Shown here in pieces: positions 53,591 to 63,388 of a DNA stretch of 64,000 bases. The stretch spans positions 310,001 to 374,000 of the forward strand of contig NZ_JBBGZW010000001.1 in assembly GCF_037479095.1 (NCBI RefSeq), read 5' to 3'. The first letter of the stretch is position 1; every line of letters starts with the position of its first letter. The notes under the pieces are model-generated. The model worked only from the letters and a program-made list of their open reading frames with translations, searched no databases and was not told where the DNA came from. This DNA comes from Pantoea nemavictus. GTDB taxonomy: Bacteria; Pseudomonadota; Gammaproteobacteria; Enterobacterales; Enterobacteriaceae. Both the position numbers and the translations under genes were made by a program.

Positions 53591-53634
53591 CGTTCTCCTG
53601 ACCGTGATTAGAAATTTCCTGCGCTTTATAACTG

Positions 53635-54537
53635 CTAGCTACGCAGCTTAGCAATCAGATTTACGCCCAACAGCACGATCGACCCAATGATAAAGCCGAT
53701 CACCAGATTGGCGCCGTTGCTCAGCAGCGTCGAGATAAAGCCGTTGAAACCGGCGCTGTACTCGGTGATGGCGTGATGTAACGGCGTGATGCCGTGCACC
53801 ACAATGCCGCCACCGACCAGGAACATCGCAATGGTGCCCACCAGCGTCAGCACTTTCATCAGCCACGGCGCCAGCGCCAGCAGCACGCCGCCGATCGCCT
53901 GCGCCACGCTGGAGGATTTCTCCTTCAGCCAAAAACCGAGATCGTCAATTTTCACGATCATCGCCACGATGCCATAAACGCCGATGGTCACGACAATCGC
54001 CACGCCGGCCAGGATTAATACCTGATTCAACAGCGGCGCTTCGGAGACAATGCCCAACGTTATCGCCACGATTTCCGCCGAGAGGATAAAGTCGGTGCGC
54101 ACCGCGCCTTTCACTTTATCCTTTTCGAACGCACCTGCGTCCTGCTGCGCCAGTTTGTCGAGACGCTGCTGACGCGCTTCCGGACTCTGCTCTGATTTGT
54201 CGTGATTCAGGCTATGCAGCACTTTTTCTACCCCTTCGTAACAGAGGTAGGCACCACCAATCATCAGCAGCGGCGTAATTAGCCAGGGCGCGAAAGCTGA
54301 GATCAGCAACGCCAGCGGTACCAGGATTAATTTATTTAAAAATGAGCCTTTCGCTACGCTCCAGACGACGGGCAGTTCACGATTGGCTTTGACACCGCTA
54401 ACCTGCTGCGCATTCAGTGACAAATCGTCACCCAATACGCCCGCGGTCTTCTTTGCTGCAACTTTGCCCATTACCGAGATATCGTCAAGCAGCGTCGCAA
54501 TATCATCCAGAAGCGTGAGTAAACTGGTTCCTGCCAA
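53635..54537 (-). CDS. yedI: YedI (DUF808) inner membrane protein
   Basis: A 300-residue membrane protein with about six hydrophobic segments. [40 protein letters not shown] and [18 protein letters not shown] match E. coli YedI. The homologous start corresponds to a TTG at 54537 behind AAGGAAT; the next ATG upstream (54585) lies inside the preceding gene and would add a poorly conserved extension. Function unknown. Confidence 0.9.
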   Translation of the reverse strand: MAGTSLLTLLDDIATLLDDISVMGKVAAKKTAGVLGDDLSLNAQQVSGVKANRELPVVWSVAKGSFLNKLILVPLALLISAFAPWLITPLLMIGGAYLCYEGVEKVLHSLNHDKSEQSPEARQQRLDKLAQQDAGAFEKDKVKGAVRTDFILSAEIVAITLGIVSEAPLLNQVLILAGVAIVVTIGVYGIVAMIVKIDDLGFWLKEKSSSVAQAIGGVLLALAPWLMKVLTLVGTIAMFLVGGGIVVHGITPLHHAITEYSAGFNGFISTLLSNGANLVIGFIIGSIVLLGVNLIAKLRS

Positions 54538-54551
54538 AATGGTATTCCTTA

Positions 54552-54824
54552 TTATTCCGGTTGGTGATCCTGACAACAGGGGCAACGCTCAACCGCCGTC
54601 ACTGACATATCGGCGATGCCCGCACAGTCCCATTCGACGCGTAACGGCCCCGTCAGATCGCCGGCGTGCAAATACTTGCTCACCGGACTTTCCGTCATGC
54701 CGCTGATCTCCTCGGTGGCTACCAGCTGGTCGCCAAGATAAATGCGCGCCGTGGCTTGGGTATTCACCATCCGCTCATCGCGGAGTTGATACAGGCGCTT
54801 AACGGTAAGTTTGATGCTGCTCAT
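54552..54824 (-). CDS. Small hypothetical with CPCC motif
   Basis: A 90-residue protein, [20 protein letters not shown] to the C-terminal [12 protein letters not shown]. The regular beta-like pattern ([18 protein letters not shown]) suggests a small soluble fold; the CPCC could bind zinc. It lies 15 bases upstream of yedI and probably shares its transcript. Not recognised. Confidence 0.65.
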   Translation of the reverse strand: MSSIKLTVKRLYQLRDERMVNTQATARIYLGDQLVATEEISGMTESPVSKYLHAGDLTGPLRVEWDCAGIADMSVTAVERCPCCQDHQPE

Positions 54825-54894
54825 GGCTCAATTCCGCGTCCCAGAGAAAAGGGAGATCTAAACTGTTATGGTGGCTAAAAGCAACAATCTCGCA

Positions 54895-55371
54895 CTATTC
54901 AACGCGATAGTGATGCAAGCCTTGATGATCGATTTCACTGCTGTCGGTCGCGGCCAACAGCCACTCTTCCAGACGTTCGATAAGCGCGCCATCCGCCAGC
55001 TGCAGTTTGCCGCGCAGCGCGCACTCCCAAACAATCAGAACTTTCCATCCTCCTTCACGCAGTTGCTCTATATAACGCCGATCGCGCTCGACGTTGCTGT
55101 TAATTTTGCCACTCCAGAATTCAGTGCGCGTAGCGGGCATCTTGAATAAATAGCAGTGATGTCGATGCCAGAAACAGCCATGGACGAAGATGATCGCTTT
55201 CTCACTGGGCAGGACAAAATCGGGTCGGCCCGGTAAGGCTTTGTCCTGTACGCGATAAGTAAAACCACGATCTTTCAGAATTAAGGCAATACGCTGTTCA
55301 ATTGCCGTGTCCTGATTGCGAATGGCGCGCATGTTTTTGCTGCGAATAGCTTGCGAATGAACGTCTGCCAT
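54895..55371 (-). CDS. vsr: Very-short-patch repair endonuclease Vsr
   Basis: A 158-residue endonuclease that nicks at T:G mismatches produced by deamination of Dcm-methylated cytosine. Catalytic Asp51 (GRPDFV), His64 (VHGCFW) and His69 (WHRHHC) are all present, as are the zinc-site residues and ECALRG. Start MADVHSQAIRSKNMRAI is standard. Unlike E. coli, where vsr overlaps dcm, here it is on the opposite strand 2.4 kb from dcm with another gene between. Confidence 0.96.
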   Translation of the reverse strand: MADVHSQAIRSKNMRAIRNQDTAIEQRIALILKDRGFTYRVQDKALPGRPDFVLPSEKAIIFVHGCFWHRHHCYLFKMPATRTEFWSGKINSNVERDRRYIEQLREGGWKVLIVWECALRGKLQLADGALIERLEEWLLAATDSSEIDHQGLHHYRVE

Positions 55372-55781
55372 GGCGTTTCCTTGTTTTGGCGCTTCTTCAA
55401 CTTTAGCGGTTTAGGGCAAAAGCGAAAGCACGCGAGACAAAGAGTGTGGCGTGCATCGGCACAGCCGCATTCAGCGGCCACGTTAGCGAAACGCATTAAA
55501 GCGAGCGCGATTCAATTAATCCGTTTGCATAACCGATTGGGCTCATTAACGCTTTGACCGCCGTTTCGTGCCAGTCATGCATAAAATAACGCTGCGATTA
55601 TTCTGTAAAAACACACCCAGCCGCTGCGCTTTATTATCAAAATCATCCACTTCTTTTTTGACTTATAAAGCAGCCAGTAATTTCACTAAATTCAGCAATG
55701 GCACTCACCAACACATTAACAATCAAATAATTATACTGCTGTGGCGCGCTCAATTTACTTTCCAATTTTATAGGATTGACC

Positions 55782-57665
55782 ATGGTAAAAAACCCGGACA
55801 GTGCCAATCTTGATACGCCTACTGGCAGCAGTAATACGCTTCAGGTGCTGGATGCCAATGGCAACCCGCTCTCATTCAGTAAAGTGGTGCTTGAACTGGC
55901 GAATGCCGGTGGCGGCGAAGCGCTTATTCAGCTGCGCGACGTCGCGGCGCTGCGTGCCACCGAGCCGAAAAAAGTCGGTGAGCTCGCTTCCGTACTGGAG
56001 TACACCACCGGTACAGCGATGGGCGGCGGTCTATTCGTTTACGACATTACCGATAAAACCACGCCTGAAGATTATGGGTTGAATATTGTGACCGCCAAAG
56101 GCGCGCGCTGGAAACGAGTGGTTTTTGACTATAACAGCGTCACGGTATTGGATTTTGGTGCGGTGGCGGATGGCAAAACTGATTGCCTTGAAGCCGTAAC
56201 GCGCATGTTTAACTGGTCACAGAAGAATTATCCCGCTACCGGCATTCGTTTTACCGCCGGCAGATTCTTTATCTCAAAATTTGATATTGCCGCGAAGGAA
56301 GTTAACCGCTTTAAACTTTCGGGAGCGCCAGTCAACTTCGGCTATTTTCCCACAACAACACTGCTTTCGGATCGTAAAGATAACGAAGTGATGTTCTCGG
56401 TAAAAGCGCGCTATGTTGAAATCTCCGGCTTTGTCGTCGAAGGCGAAAGCCTGCAAAATTCGCTGCCGGCCAATAGCAAAGGCTTCTTTAAAAATATTAT
56501 TGAAGCCGGTCAGTTCCTGCGCGTCAGCAGCATGGAGTTCCGTTATTTAGGCGGCCGCGGATTGGATCTGCTCGACACGCTCGATTGCAAAATCGACCAA
56601 TGGTATGCCCGCAATTGTCAGAACTCACTGATTCATGCCTATTGGTCGGATAATCCCAACGGCAAATGGGATCACTCCACCGCTATCGAACTCTCCAACT
56701 TTAATATTCAGCGCAACAGCGCGCATCCGGCGATCTATGCACCGCGCTGCACCCAATCGCTGATTCGCAATGGCTGGATTGAACACTCCAGCGATCCTGG
56801 CGATCTCTCTAATGGTCAGTGGATTATTGAGGCGATGAATATCGAAGCCTGCGACTCTCCGCTGAATATGGCCTATTGCCGCACCATCACTTTGCAAAAG
56901 AATATTCAGGGCAGCCACGGCTTTGATTTCACGCCGCGTCCCACCGACAGCGAATGGCTGTCGGAATATGAGCGCGGTTCGATTGAGATTGATAGTAGCG
57001 GCACCATTATCAACGGCTCGCTGAATTATGATTACGTCACGTCGCAGCATGCGATGGATAATCGTAGCGCGAAAGAAGCCTGGTGGTGCGTTGGCGAAAT
57101 TCAGCTGAAGCAGTCGCAGCAGGCGCATATGCGCGTGATTGGCAATGCGCAATACAACAGCATGTCCGGCACCCAGGTTGATTTCAGCGATCGCACCGCC
57201 GAAGGTGTCGGCCACATCTATTTCCAGATGCTGAATAGCCAGATTGCCTGTAGCTGGTATAGCGAAGGTTCATGCCCGATTACCAAAGTCCATATTGAGC
57301 AGATCAAAACCGGCGAGTGTCGTATCTACGTCAAAGTGGCGGTGTATAGCGGCTTTACCAAAGTCCTGCTTGATACCAACAGTGAGGATCGCCATCGCGC
57401 TGGCGTGCATTTCCTCTATCGTAAAGTGTTTACCAAATGCGCGGAGGAAAAAGCCGCCGAGCTGGATGAAGCGGTTAAAACACCGGTGGTGTTTGAGCAG
57501 CACTGGACCGGCAATAAAAGCGTCGGTTTCGGTTATAACAACAACGGTGAATTGCTGCTGCGCGCCGCCAAAGCCAACGCGGCGGAGTACAACGAAACGC
57601 CCGAGCTGGTGAAAGTACGCATCAATGGCGTGGAATACGCGCTGGAAGCGCGCAAGAAGAAGTAA
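55782..57665 (+). CDS. Tailspike-like beta-helix protein (WceF/AmsF-like EPS hydrolase)
   Basis: A 627-residue protein. The N-terminal segment (about 45-115, RDVAALRATEPKKVGELASV onward, then GGGLFVYDITDKTT) resembles phage tailspike linkers. From about 120 (VTVLDFGAVADGKTDCLEAV) a pectate-lyase-like right-handed beta-helix begins. No signal peptide. Overall it recalls the capsule-cluster hydrolases of Pantoea and Erwinia (WceF, AmsF). It probably binds or cuts exopolysaccharide; catalytic residues were not assigned. It sits alone between vsr and dcm behind 400 bases of AT-rich, gene-poor DNA, suggesting insertion. ATG 55782 follows AGGA. Confidence 0.7.
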   Translation: MVKNPDSANLDTPTGSSNTLQVLDANGNPLSFSKVVLELANAGGGEALIQLRDVAALRATEPKKVGELASVLEYTTGTAMGGGLFVYDITDKTTPEDYGLNIVTAKGARWKRVVFDYNSVTVLDFGAVADGKTDCLEAVTRMFNWSQKNYPATGIRFTAGRFFISKFDIAAKEVNRFKLSGAPVNFGYFPTTTLLSDRKDNEVMFSVKARYVEISGFVVEGESLQNSLPANSKGFFKNIIEAGQFLRVSSMEFRYLGGRGLDLLDTLDCKIDQWYARNCQNSLIHAYWSDNPNGKWDHSTAIELSNFNIQRNSAHPAIYAPRCTQSLIRNGWIEHSSDPGDLSNGQWIIEAMNIEACDSPLNMAYCRTITLQKNIQGSHGFDFTPRPTDSEWLSEYERGSIEIDSSGTIINGSLNYDYVTSQHAMDNRSAKEAWWCVGEIQLKQSQQAHMRVIGNAQYNSMSGTQVDFSDRTAEGVGHIYFQMLNSQIACSWYSEGSCPITKVHIEQIKTGECRIYVKVAVYSGFTKVLLDTNSEDRHRAGVHFLYRKVFTKCAEEKAAELDEAVKTPVVFEQHWTGNKSVGFGYNNNGELLLRAAKANAAEYNETPELVKVRINGVEYALEARKKK

Positions 57666-57748
57666 TGCCGATTGGCGGGCACGTCCCGCCAATATCATCA
57701 GCGCCTGAGGAGTGATAGCATAGCCGCTTCACTGTTAAGGAAAAACGC

Positions 57749-59149
57749 ATGCTTGCTATCGACCCCGCCGCGCCCGTCTCGCCCTCCCCGTTAACCACCG
57801 CTCAGGATGACGCGACGTCGCTGTTATTGCAGGTGCTCGATATCTATGCCGCACGTGATGTGGTGATCACACTTAGCGAAGCCGGTGGCCGCGACTGGAA
57901 CGTGCCGCGTTTGAATCGTATTCGTGCCGGTAAAAGTGTTGCTCCGCCGCTCTCCAGCGCTGAAGTGGCCAGCCTGCAAGCGCTGCTGCCTGCACGTCCG
58001 GCGCATTATGACGATGCCCGCTTCCAGTTTGTCGATCTGTTTGCCGGCATTGGCGGCATTCGTCGCGGCTTTGAGCAGATTGGCGGCCAGTGCGTGTTTA
58101 CCAGCGAATGGAATAAAGAAGCGGTGCGCACCTATAAAGCCAATCTGTATAGCGATCCGCAGCAGCATCAGTTTAATAGTGACATCCGCCTGGTCACGCA
58201 GCCGGCAGGCATCAGCGATGAGCAGGAAATTTATCAGCATATCGATCGCACCATTCCCGATCACCAGGTGCTGCTGGCCGGCTTTCCCTGCCAGCCCTTC
58301 TCGCTGGCGGGCGTCAGCAAGAAGAATGCGCTGGGCCGCGCGCACGGATTTGAGTGCGAAGCGCAAGGCACGCTGTTCTTCGACGTGGCGCGCATTCTCG
58401 CGGCCAAAAAGCCACCGTTCTTCGTGCTGGAAAATGTTAAAAATCTGAAGAGCCACGATAAAGGCCGCACTTTCGCCATCATCATGGCAACGCTGGATGA
58501 ACTCGGCTACGACGTAGCGGATGCCAACGACAGCGGCTTGCCGGATGCGAAGATTATTGATGCGCGCCACTTCCTGCCGCAGCATCGTGAACGCATTGTG
58601 TTGGTGGGTATTCGACGCGAAAGCGGACTCAGCAACGGCTTTTCACTGCGCGCCCTGCCAGCGCTCTATCCGCCAAATGTACCGCCGCTGCACAGTCTGC
58701 TGGAAGCGCAGCCGGAGGCGAAATATACGCTGTCGCCCATCTTGTGGAACTATCTGTATCAGTATGCGAAGAAGCATAAAGCTAAAGGCAACGGTTTTGG
58801 TTTTGGCCTGAACGATCCGCGTAATGAGAATATCTGCGTGCGCACCTTATCGGCGCGCTATTACAAAGATGGCTCGGAAATTTTGATCGATCGCGGCTGG
58901 GATCACGCGCAAGGCGAAGCGGATTTCCAGCAGGCCGACAATATGGCGCGCCGCCCGCGCCGGTTAACGCCGCGCGAATGTGCCCGTCTGATGGGGTTTG
59001 AAGCGCCGGGCGAAAGCCAGTTCCGCATTCCTGTATCCGATACCCAAGCTTACAAGCAGTTTGGCAATTCGGTGGTGGTGCCGGTATTTGCTGCGGTGGC
59101 GCAGCTGTTATTGCCGCTGATTGAGCAATACACCACGCAAAAAGCCTAG
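57749..59149 (+). CDS. dcm: DNA-cytosine methyltransferase Dcm
   Basis: A 466-residue C5 methyltransferase that modifies the inner C of CCWGG. Motif I is [16 protein letters not shown], motif [10 protein letters not shown] with catalytic Cys181, motif VI ENVKNL, and motif X near [10 protein letters not shown]. The N-terminal 90-residue extension is typical of Dcm. Vsr, its usual partner, lies upstream on the other strand. CTGTTAAGGAAAAACGC precedes the start. Confidence 0.96.
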   Translation: MLAIDPAAPVSPSPLTTAQDDATSLLLQVLDIYAARDVVITLSEAGGRDWNVPRLNRIRAGKSVAPPLSSAEVASLQALLPARPAHYDDARFQFVDLFAGIGGIRRGFEQIGGQCVFTSEWNKEAVRTYKANLYSDPQQHQFNSDIRLVTQPAGISDEQEIYQHIDRTIPDHQVLLAGFPCQPFSLAGVSKKNALGRAHGFECEAQGTLFFDVARILAAKKPPFFVLENVKNLKSHDKGRTFAIIMATLDELGYDVADANDSGLPDAKIIDARHFLPQHRERIVLVGIRRESGLSNGFSLRALPALYPPNVPPLHSLLEAQPEAKYTLSPILWNYLYQYAKKHKAKGNGFGFGLNDPRNENICVRTLSARYYKDGSEILIDRGWDHAQGEADFQQADNMARRPRRLTPRECARLMGFEAPGESQFRIPVSDTQAYKQFGNSVVVPVFAAVAQLLLPLIEQYTTQKA

Positions 59150-59273
59150 CTATTCAGGACCACAATTTTATTTAGGGCCGCGCTTTATGCTGTTTTCCGC
59201 TTAATCGCGCCCGCTGTCACCAAACTGTCATGCATGCTGCCAATACTCCTGTTTTATTTTTTGGAGGCGTGTG

Positions 59274-60875
59274 ATGTCACTCCTGTCCGTTTTTTCTCTG
59301 CCGCATCGGCTGCGCGCGCGGTTATCCCTGCGCATACCGCTGTGGCTCACCAGTTTACGTAGCCAGTTTTTGCTGTTCATTCTGCTGTTCTGCCTGCTGC
59401 AATTTGCGGGTGTGTTGCTACTCAACAACCACGTCAAGCAGACGCAAACCTCGCTGCAACAGGCGAATCAACTGCGTGAACGCCTGGCCCTGCTGGATAA
59501 AGCCCGTATCGAACTGCTCACGGCCAGCGATAACAGCCACCGCGCCGGCATCTATTTAATGCAGGACCAGCAAAGTGGCTCGGTGGACAGCTGGAAAAGC
59601 CTCGCCACGGCGGCCGATGATTCGCTGCAACAGGCGCAGCAACAGTTTGCCGCCTACCACGCTAACGCCGAAAGTCCGCTGGCACAGGGTTTCGCTATGC
59701 TAGCGCAAGGATTGCAGGAGCAGTTGAAAGGACTGGCAGCCAACGACATCAACGCCTTTTTCATGGTGCCGATGCAGGCATTCCAGCAGCAGTTTAATGA
59801 TGCCTGGTTCAGTGAAATCGAGCAGGCCAACCAGCAACTGAGCAGCGTTAACCAAAACACACTCAGCACCTTGAAACAGAGCCGCAATATGTCGCTGATG
59901 GTCAGCGCGGTACTGATGGCCTTATTGGTGCTGGCCTCCAGCTTACTGATGCGTGGCGTGCTGTTGCCGCTGCGGCGTGCCAATACGCAGCTGGAACAGA
60001 TCGCTACCGGTGATCTGCTGGCCTGCGATAACACCCCGCGCCGCCAATCCCTGGAAACGCGTCAGTTGTTTTTGTCGATTGATACCATGCGTCGTGGCCT
60101 GCAACAGATCGTTCGCGATATTAATACCGTGGCGGTCAGTGTCGCCGCCGGTGCTGAAGATATGCAGCAGCATAATGAGCAGGTGATGCAGCAACATCAG
60201 AAGCAGAACGCCAGTTTCCATCATCTGTCGCAACGTTTGGATCGCGTCTCAGAAGAGGTGGAAATCGGCGCCCAGTTCTCCCAGCAGGCAACGCAGGAGG
60301 CACAGTCTGCGGATGCGTTAATGCGTAACTGCGCGGTGGAAGTCGATAACATGGAGAATCAGATGCAGCAGATTGTTACTGCTTCCGATGACATCGCCGG
60401 GATTGTGGGCATGCTGGATGATCTGTCCATGCAAACGCGGCTGCTGTCACTCAATGCCGCGATTGAATCCGCTCATGCCGGCGCTTATGGCCGCAGCTTC
60501 TCGGTCGTCGCCAAAGAGATGGGTTTGCTGTCACAGCAAAGTGGCGCATCTACGCGTCAGATCGATGGATTGATTCAACACACGCAGCAGCATGTGCATG
60601 ATGGCTTCAATAAAGTGAAAACGCTCGAGGTACTGTTCGGACAAATCAGCGCTGCGGTTTCCGGCGTGGTGACGCAATTGAATGAGCTGCAGCAAAATAG
60701 CGCCGCGCAAAGTCATCGGGTGAAAAAGATCGCACTAGAAGTGGTGGAGATGAGTGGCCAACTGCAGCAAAACGAGGCGTTGAACGCGCATCAGGTGCAA
60801 TCCGCTGTTCAACTGCGTGAGTTATCGGACCGGCTGGCGCAGCGCGCGCAGCAGTTCCGCATCAGTCATGGTTAA
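59274..60875 (+). CDS. Divergent methyl-accepting chemotaxis-like protein
   Basis: A 533-residue transducer. TM1 is about 32-52, with a periplasmic helical domain to about 205, TM2 about 205-228, then a HAMP-like stretch (RANTQLEQIATGDLLACDN) and a long signalling domain. The tip is aberrant: MQTRLLSLNAAIESAHAGAY, GRSFSVVAKEMGLLSQQ. Relative to Tsr, F373 becomes M386, N376 R389, R388 H401 and E391 A404, while N381 and E385 are kept. No NWETF tail. It may not join standard receptor arrays. A weak sigma-28-like site (CAAA-N14-GCCAATAC) precedes it. GGAGG is 6-7 bases before the ATG. Confidence 0.88.
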   Translation: MSLLSVFSLPHRLRARLSLRIPLWLTSLRSQFLLFILLFCLLQFAGVLLLNNHVKQTQTSLQQANQLRERLALLDKARIELLTASDNSHRAGIYLMQDQQSGSVDSWKSLATAADDSLQQAQQQFAAYHANAESPLAQGFAMLAQGLQEQLKGLAANDINAFFMVPMQAFQQQFNDAWFSEIEQANQQLSSVNQNTLSTLKQSRNMSLMVSAVLMALLVLASSLLMRGVLLPLRRANTQLEQIATGDLLACDNTPRRQSLETRQLFLSIDTMRRGLQQIVRDINTVAVSVAAGAEDMQQHNEQVMQQHQKQNASFHHLSQRLDRVSEEVEIGAQFSQQATQEAQSADALMRNCAVEVDNMENQMQQIVTASDDIAGIVGMLDDLSMQTRLLSLNAAIESAHAGAYGRSFSVVAKEMGLLSQQSGASTRQIDGLIQHTQQHVHDGFNKVKTLEVLFGQISAAVSGVVTQLNELQQNSAAQSHRVKKIALEVVEMSGQLQQNEALNAHQVQSAVQLRELSDRLAQRAQQFRISHG

Positions 60876-60886
60876 AACGCAGCCAC

Positions 60887-60909
60887 AAAAAACCCGTCAT
60901 CTGACGGGT
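60887..60909 (-). terminator. Terminator of the RHH gene
   Basis: ACCCGTCA-TC-TGACGGGT stem followed on the minus strand by TTTTT; may also serve the chemoreceptor ending at 60875. Confidence 0.85.
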
Positions 60910-60916
60910 CTGTGGC

Positions 60917-61171
60917 TTATTTCTTCTTCTTGCCTTTCTTCAGCAGCGTACGTATCTGCTTCAGTTCTGCGGCAGAGAGCTGATCCGATGACGCTTCTTG
61001 CGTATCCAGACTATCAATGGCCGGTTGCGCAACCGCATCTAAACTGGCCTGCAGGCGATTAACGATCTCCTGGCTCATGGAGATTTGGTTATCGGCGGCT
61101 AACTGTTTGATGTGTTCTTTCAGCGCCGGGTCAATTTTAATGGTTAAGTTAACGGTCTCGGTCATTTTCAT
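60917..61171 (-). CDS. Arc-type ribbon-helix-helix regulator
   Basis: An 84-residue protein. TVNLTIKIDPALKEHIKQLA followed by ISMSQEIVNRLQASLD fits the ribbon-helix-helix fold (beta strand VNLTIKI, two helices). The C-terminus is Lys-rich (LLKKGKKKK). Probably a dimeric DNA-binding repressor; no toxin partner is adjacent. AAAAGGGAG precedes the start. Target unknown. Confidence 0.75.
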   Translation of the reverse strand: MKMTETVNLTIKIDPALKEHIKQLAADNQISMSQEIVNRLQASLDAVAQPAIDSLDTQEASSDQLSAAELKQIRTLLKKGKKKK

Positions 61172-61241
61172 ACTCCCTTTTGATTTACAACAACGTAGCG
61201 GAAGCCGACGAAAGTTAACAGAGTGTCATAAAAATTTAATA

Positions 61242-61940
61242 TTAGGAGTGTATGGGACTGAAATCCCTTAACACCGATTCATCGATTGAGGTCAAATTCC
61301 CCTGCAACTCCGCACACAGTTTGCCCATATAGTGCACCAGGAAATCAGCGTTGTGCTCAGCCAACAAGCGCCCGGCTTCGGTTTGCATGGTTTGTGGTAA
61401 TCCCAGCAGCTTTTTCTGGAAGTGATCCAGCGTCCACTTCACATCATCCAGTTCGCGATCCTTGCCCAGTGGATCGTCGCTATCAAACAGCGGTCTTCCT
61501 AACGCACCGGCAGTGTAGAAAACGCGTGCCAGGCCGATAGCACCTAAAGACTCGAGACGATCGGCATCCTGCACAATTTTCGCTTCCAGGGTTTGCGGCG
61601 CGATACGCGCGCTGAAGCTGTGGGCCTGAACCGCATGCGCGACGGCGTCCAGCAATGCGAAGGGAAAGTCAGGGAAATCCTGCTGCAAAATGCGGCGCGT
61701 CTCTTCGGCCGCGTAGGTTGAGGCTAAATGACGCTCAGGATGATTTTTCGGCAGGTTAACCACATCGTGGAAATAGCAGGCGGTCATCACCACCATAGGA
61801 TCGGCGTCGCTGTGCTGCATGATGCGTTTGGCACTCATCCACACGCGGCGCAGATGCGCGATATCATGGGCTTTATCATCATGCAGCCAGTTCAGCTGCA
61901 GCCAGTTCTCGTAGCGTTGTTGCCAGTGAGTAAGTGACAT
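61242..61940 (-). CDS. yedJ: HD-domain phosphohydrolase YedJ
   Basis: A 232-residue HD-superfamily hydrolase. Metal ligands are visible in AHDIAHLRRVW, CYFHDVV and VQDADRLESLGAIGLARVF. The HWQQRYENWL start and the closing part match E. coli YedJ. A nucleotide phosphohydrolase role is likely from the family; the substrate is not known. Confidence 0.93.
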   Translation of the reverse strand: MSLTHWQQRYENWLQLNWLHDDKAHDIAHLRRVWMSAKRIMQHSDADPMVVMTACYFHDVVNLPKNHPERHLASTYAAEETRRILQQDFPDFPFALLDAVAHAVQAHSFSARIAPQTLEAKIVQDADRLESLGAIGLARVFYTAGALGRPLFDSDDPLGKDRELDDVKWTLDHFQKKLLGLPQTMQTEAGRLLAEHNADFLVHYMGKLCAELQGNLTSIDESVLRDFSPIHS

Positions 61941-62510
61941 CGTGCTTCTCCTGTTATTGCTGTTATCTGGGTTCCTCGGGACATCATAGCGGCCTGGTCA
62001 TGACACTTTTTTTACATCCTTCCTGGATGGGCAAAGTGAAAAAATGAGATCCCGATCTTGTTATAGCGCTGTTAATAGCTGTTGCCTAGCATGCGCAGCG
62101 ATTTAGGCATTTCCTTACTGCCGTTTAAGTTAAATAACTCTGTTTAACAGGAGTAATGTATTTCAATAATGTACAAATTTCGCTTAGGCCATTTATTCTA
62201 GTTAAATGTGCTGATTTATCCGCTCCAGGGAGGGCAGATCAACGCGACATAATCTGAAAAGGTTTCCATTATGGGCTTTATAACGTACTGTATCTGGAAA
62301 AATTCTGGCTTCTGAACCTTTAGAAGTCCTTTTCAGCACACATTTTGCTTATGAACCATTTTTAAAACCTAAAATTGCAAGAATAGCCTGATACTAAGGC
62401 GACAAATTATTAAGCAAACTGATTCAAACCCATTATGCTAACGCTCACATCTACGGATGCGAGGGGATTCTTCGCAGTTTTCGGGTTTGTGACACAATAA
62501 GAGGTATGCA
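61941..62510. other. AT-rich intergenic region, possible 33-codon frame
   Basis: 570 bases without a convincing gene between the divergent yedJ and ASCH-like genes. One short plus-strand frame (62156-62257, MYFNNVQISLRPF...) has a strong AACAGGAGTA ribosome site but no recognisable product. The region is markedly AT-rich, as is common around acquired genes. No terminator or RNA gene was identified. Confidence 0.4.
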
Positions 62511-63185
62511 ATGAAAGAACGGCCGATTCTTTTTTCCGAACAGCGGGTGCGCGCCCTGCTGGTTGGCCAGCAGACACAGACCCGGCGCATTATGAAAACT
62601 CAGGCCTTTGGCCCGGGTCAGGATCATCACGAAGGCGTGCATGCCTTTGACGTCAGCGCTAATCATCTGCACGGTTATAAATTAATGTCGATGACCGATG
62701 TCAGCTCGCACTGTCCGTTTGGTCAGGCTGGCGATGGTTTATGGGTGCGTGAAACCTGGCGCGGCCCGATCGTTCCGGAAGCGTTGTTGGCTGAGTATGA
62801 ACGCGATCCGCTGCCGTTCCGTAGTCCGGCATTTTGCCAGTATCGCGCCGACAGCAACGAGCTGGGGCAACTGGATGAGAATTTGCAAAATGCCGAGCAG
62901 TTTGGCTGGCAAACCGCCATTCATATGCCGCGTTGGGCTAGCCGCATCGATCTGCAAATAACCTCGGTACGTGCCGAGAAGATTCAGGATATCAGTGAAG
63001 ATGACATTATGGCGGAAGGCGTGCAGACCGATACGCACTTCCTGAATAACTTCTTTACGATGAATATGAATTCCGAATCGCCGAAAGAAGCCTATCGCAA
63101 AGCGTGGCAAAAACAGTACGGCGCCACAAGTTGGGAAGTGAACCCGTGGGTATGGGTGATTGCGTTCCAGCGTGTTGAACGCTAA
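62511..63185 (+). CDS. Phage-type ASCH-like protein, isolated
   Basis: A 224-residue protein resembling a family common in lambdoid and other enterobacterial prophages: KERPILFSEQRVRALLVGQQ, TQTRR, GDGLWVRETW, AIHMPRWASRIDLQITSVRA, EKIQDISEDDIMAEGV, and the closing NPWVWVIAFQRVER. The family is thought to carry an ASCH-like (RNA-binding-like) fold; its role is not known. No other phage genes lie nearby, so it is a stray or domesticated phage gene. AATAAGAGGTATGCA precedes the start. Confidence 0.75.
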   Translation: MKERPILFSEQRVRALLVGQQTQTRRIMKTQAFGPGQDHHEGVHAFDVSANHLHGYKLMSMTDVSSHCPFGQAGDGLWVRETWRGPIVPEALLAEYERDPLPFRSPAFCQYRADSNELGQLDENLQNAEQFGWQTAIHMPRWASRIDLQITSVRAEKIQDISEDDIMAEGVQTDTHFLNNFFTMNMNSESPKEAYRKAWQKQYGATSWEVNPWVWVIAFQRVER

Positions 63186-63213
63186 CGCGAATCGCTGCAA
63201 CGCACGTACTCGT

Positions 63214-63243
63214 AAGGTCGTCATTCATGACGACCTTTTTATT
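63214..63243. repeat. Short palindrome acting as terminator
   Basis: AAGGTCGTCATTCATGACGA followed by CCTTTTTATTT: perfect arms AAGGTCGTCAT / ATGACGACCTT plus a U-run on the plus strand, downstream of the ASCH-like gene. A variant of the GGTCGCC...GGCGACC family. Confidence 0.75.
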
Positions 63244-63388
63244 TCCTCGCCATTACTTTTCCGCTTTGCCACGCTAATCACAGACAAATCCCCTACTAAC
63301 TGGTTGAATAACCGGCTTTGATTCCGCGCTGGCACTTTCTACTGCGCTGCGCCAGCATACTGTTTTCAGCCAAAGAGTGAGTGACGCA

